NCBI RefSeq assembly: GCF_004337505.1
Contig: NZ_SJZI01000011.1
Span: forward strand, 32,233-96,232
Direction: 5' to 3'
Source of the DNA: Flaviaestuariibacter flavus
GTDB lineage: Bacteria; Bacteroidota; Bacteroidia; Chitinophagales; Chitinophagaceae
DNA: 64,000 nucleotides
How positions within the stretch are numbered: the stretch's first letter is position 1; the number at the start of each line of letters is the position of its first letter. The position numbers and the translations under genes were made by a program. The notes under the pieces are model-generated. The model ran no database searches, was not told the origin of the DNA, and saw only the letters and a program-made list of their open reading frames with translations. Shown piece by piece: positions 63,933 to 64,000 of this stretch.

Positions 63933-64000
63933 GGGACTTCAGATCTCCTAATCGACCCTCAAAAACAAGAAGTATACAAATACGCAGTCATCGCCCTAGG
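63933..64000 (+). other. Possible fragment of another integrase C-terminus at the window edge
   Basis: After a stop near 63925, one frame reads LLIDPQKQEVYKYAVIAL up to the window end. This resembles the KEFYKYVVIAQ segment around the catalytic tyrosine of the integrase at 60994-62043. About 20 residues are too few for a firm call. The 100 bp before it show no gene. Confidence 0.25.

Overview
The window looks like a chromosome segment of a fairly GC-rich member of the Bacteroidota, most likely Chitinophagaceae-like. The pointers are a type IX secretion (T9SS) C-terminal sorting domain on a giant surface protein, a T9SS plug-like protein, the Bacteroidota-style promoter TTG-N20-TAAATTTG before a tRNA gene, and a short prolyl-tRNA synthetase. 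A conserved block of RDD, SpoIIM, DUF4129, DUF4350, MoxR and DUF58 genes points the same way. Genus and species cannot be fixed from the sequence alone.

Positions 1-13,350 hold two giant secreted beta-rich proteins on the minus strand; the first runs off the left edge. Positions 13,600-40,660 are ordinary chromosome. They encode a small membrane protein, a secreted M48-like metalloprotease, Tex, the T9SS plug protein, an FtsX/LolE-like permease, a SpoU methyltransferase, a BamA/TamA-like outer-membrane protein, TruB, the DUF58/MoxR block, ProS, a lipoprotein with an outer-membrane porin, MiaA, a pRiA4b ORF-3-like protein, a CCA-adding enzyme, TsaC/Sua5, a glycosyltransferase and DapD. Gene ends here are decorated with small repeats: four copies of a ~120-170 bp inverted-repeat element and several short tandem-repeat tracts. 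Some of these supply stop codons or C-terminal codons.

At 40,982 a tRNA-Leu(CAG) marks the edge of a genomic island. A large serine recombinase lies against it on the opposite strand, and its reading frame runs through the antisense of the tRNA. The island is AT-richer and is made of cassettes: a MerR-like regulator and two small orphan genes; a four-gene operon resembling a Wadjet/MksBEF-G condensin-like anti-plasmid system (JetABCD order); an XRE regulator divergent from an unknown acidic protein; and a minus-strand group of a cytosolic M48-type peptidase, an 1,797-residue protein (kinase-like region, DUF4011, SF1 helicase, PD-(D/E)XK nuclease, WGR) and a voltage-gated-type potassium channel. 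Beyond lie a tyrosine recombinase and an orphan RHS C-terminal toxin with a SUKH-type immunity gene. The right end of the island is not in the window.

The peptidase plus giant helicase-nuclease pair is the best candidate for an undescribed defence system, because it joins protease, nucleic-acid-remodelling and nuclease activities in one apparent operon beside a recognisable defence locus. The Wadjet-like operon is the best-supported defence system. All functions are inferred from motifs, length and context; no database search was run.
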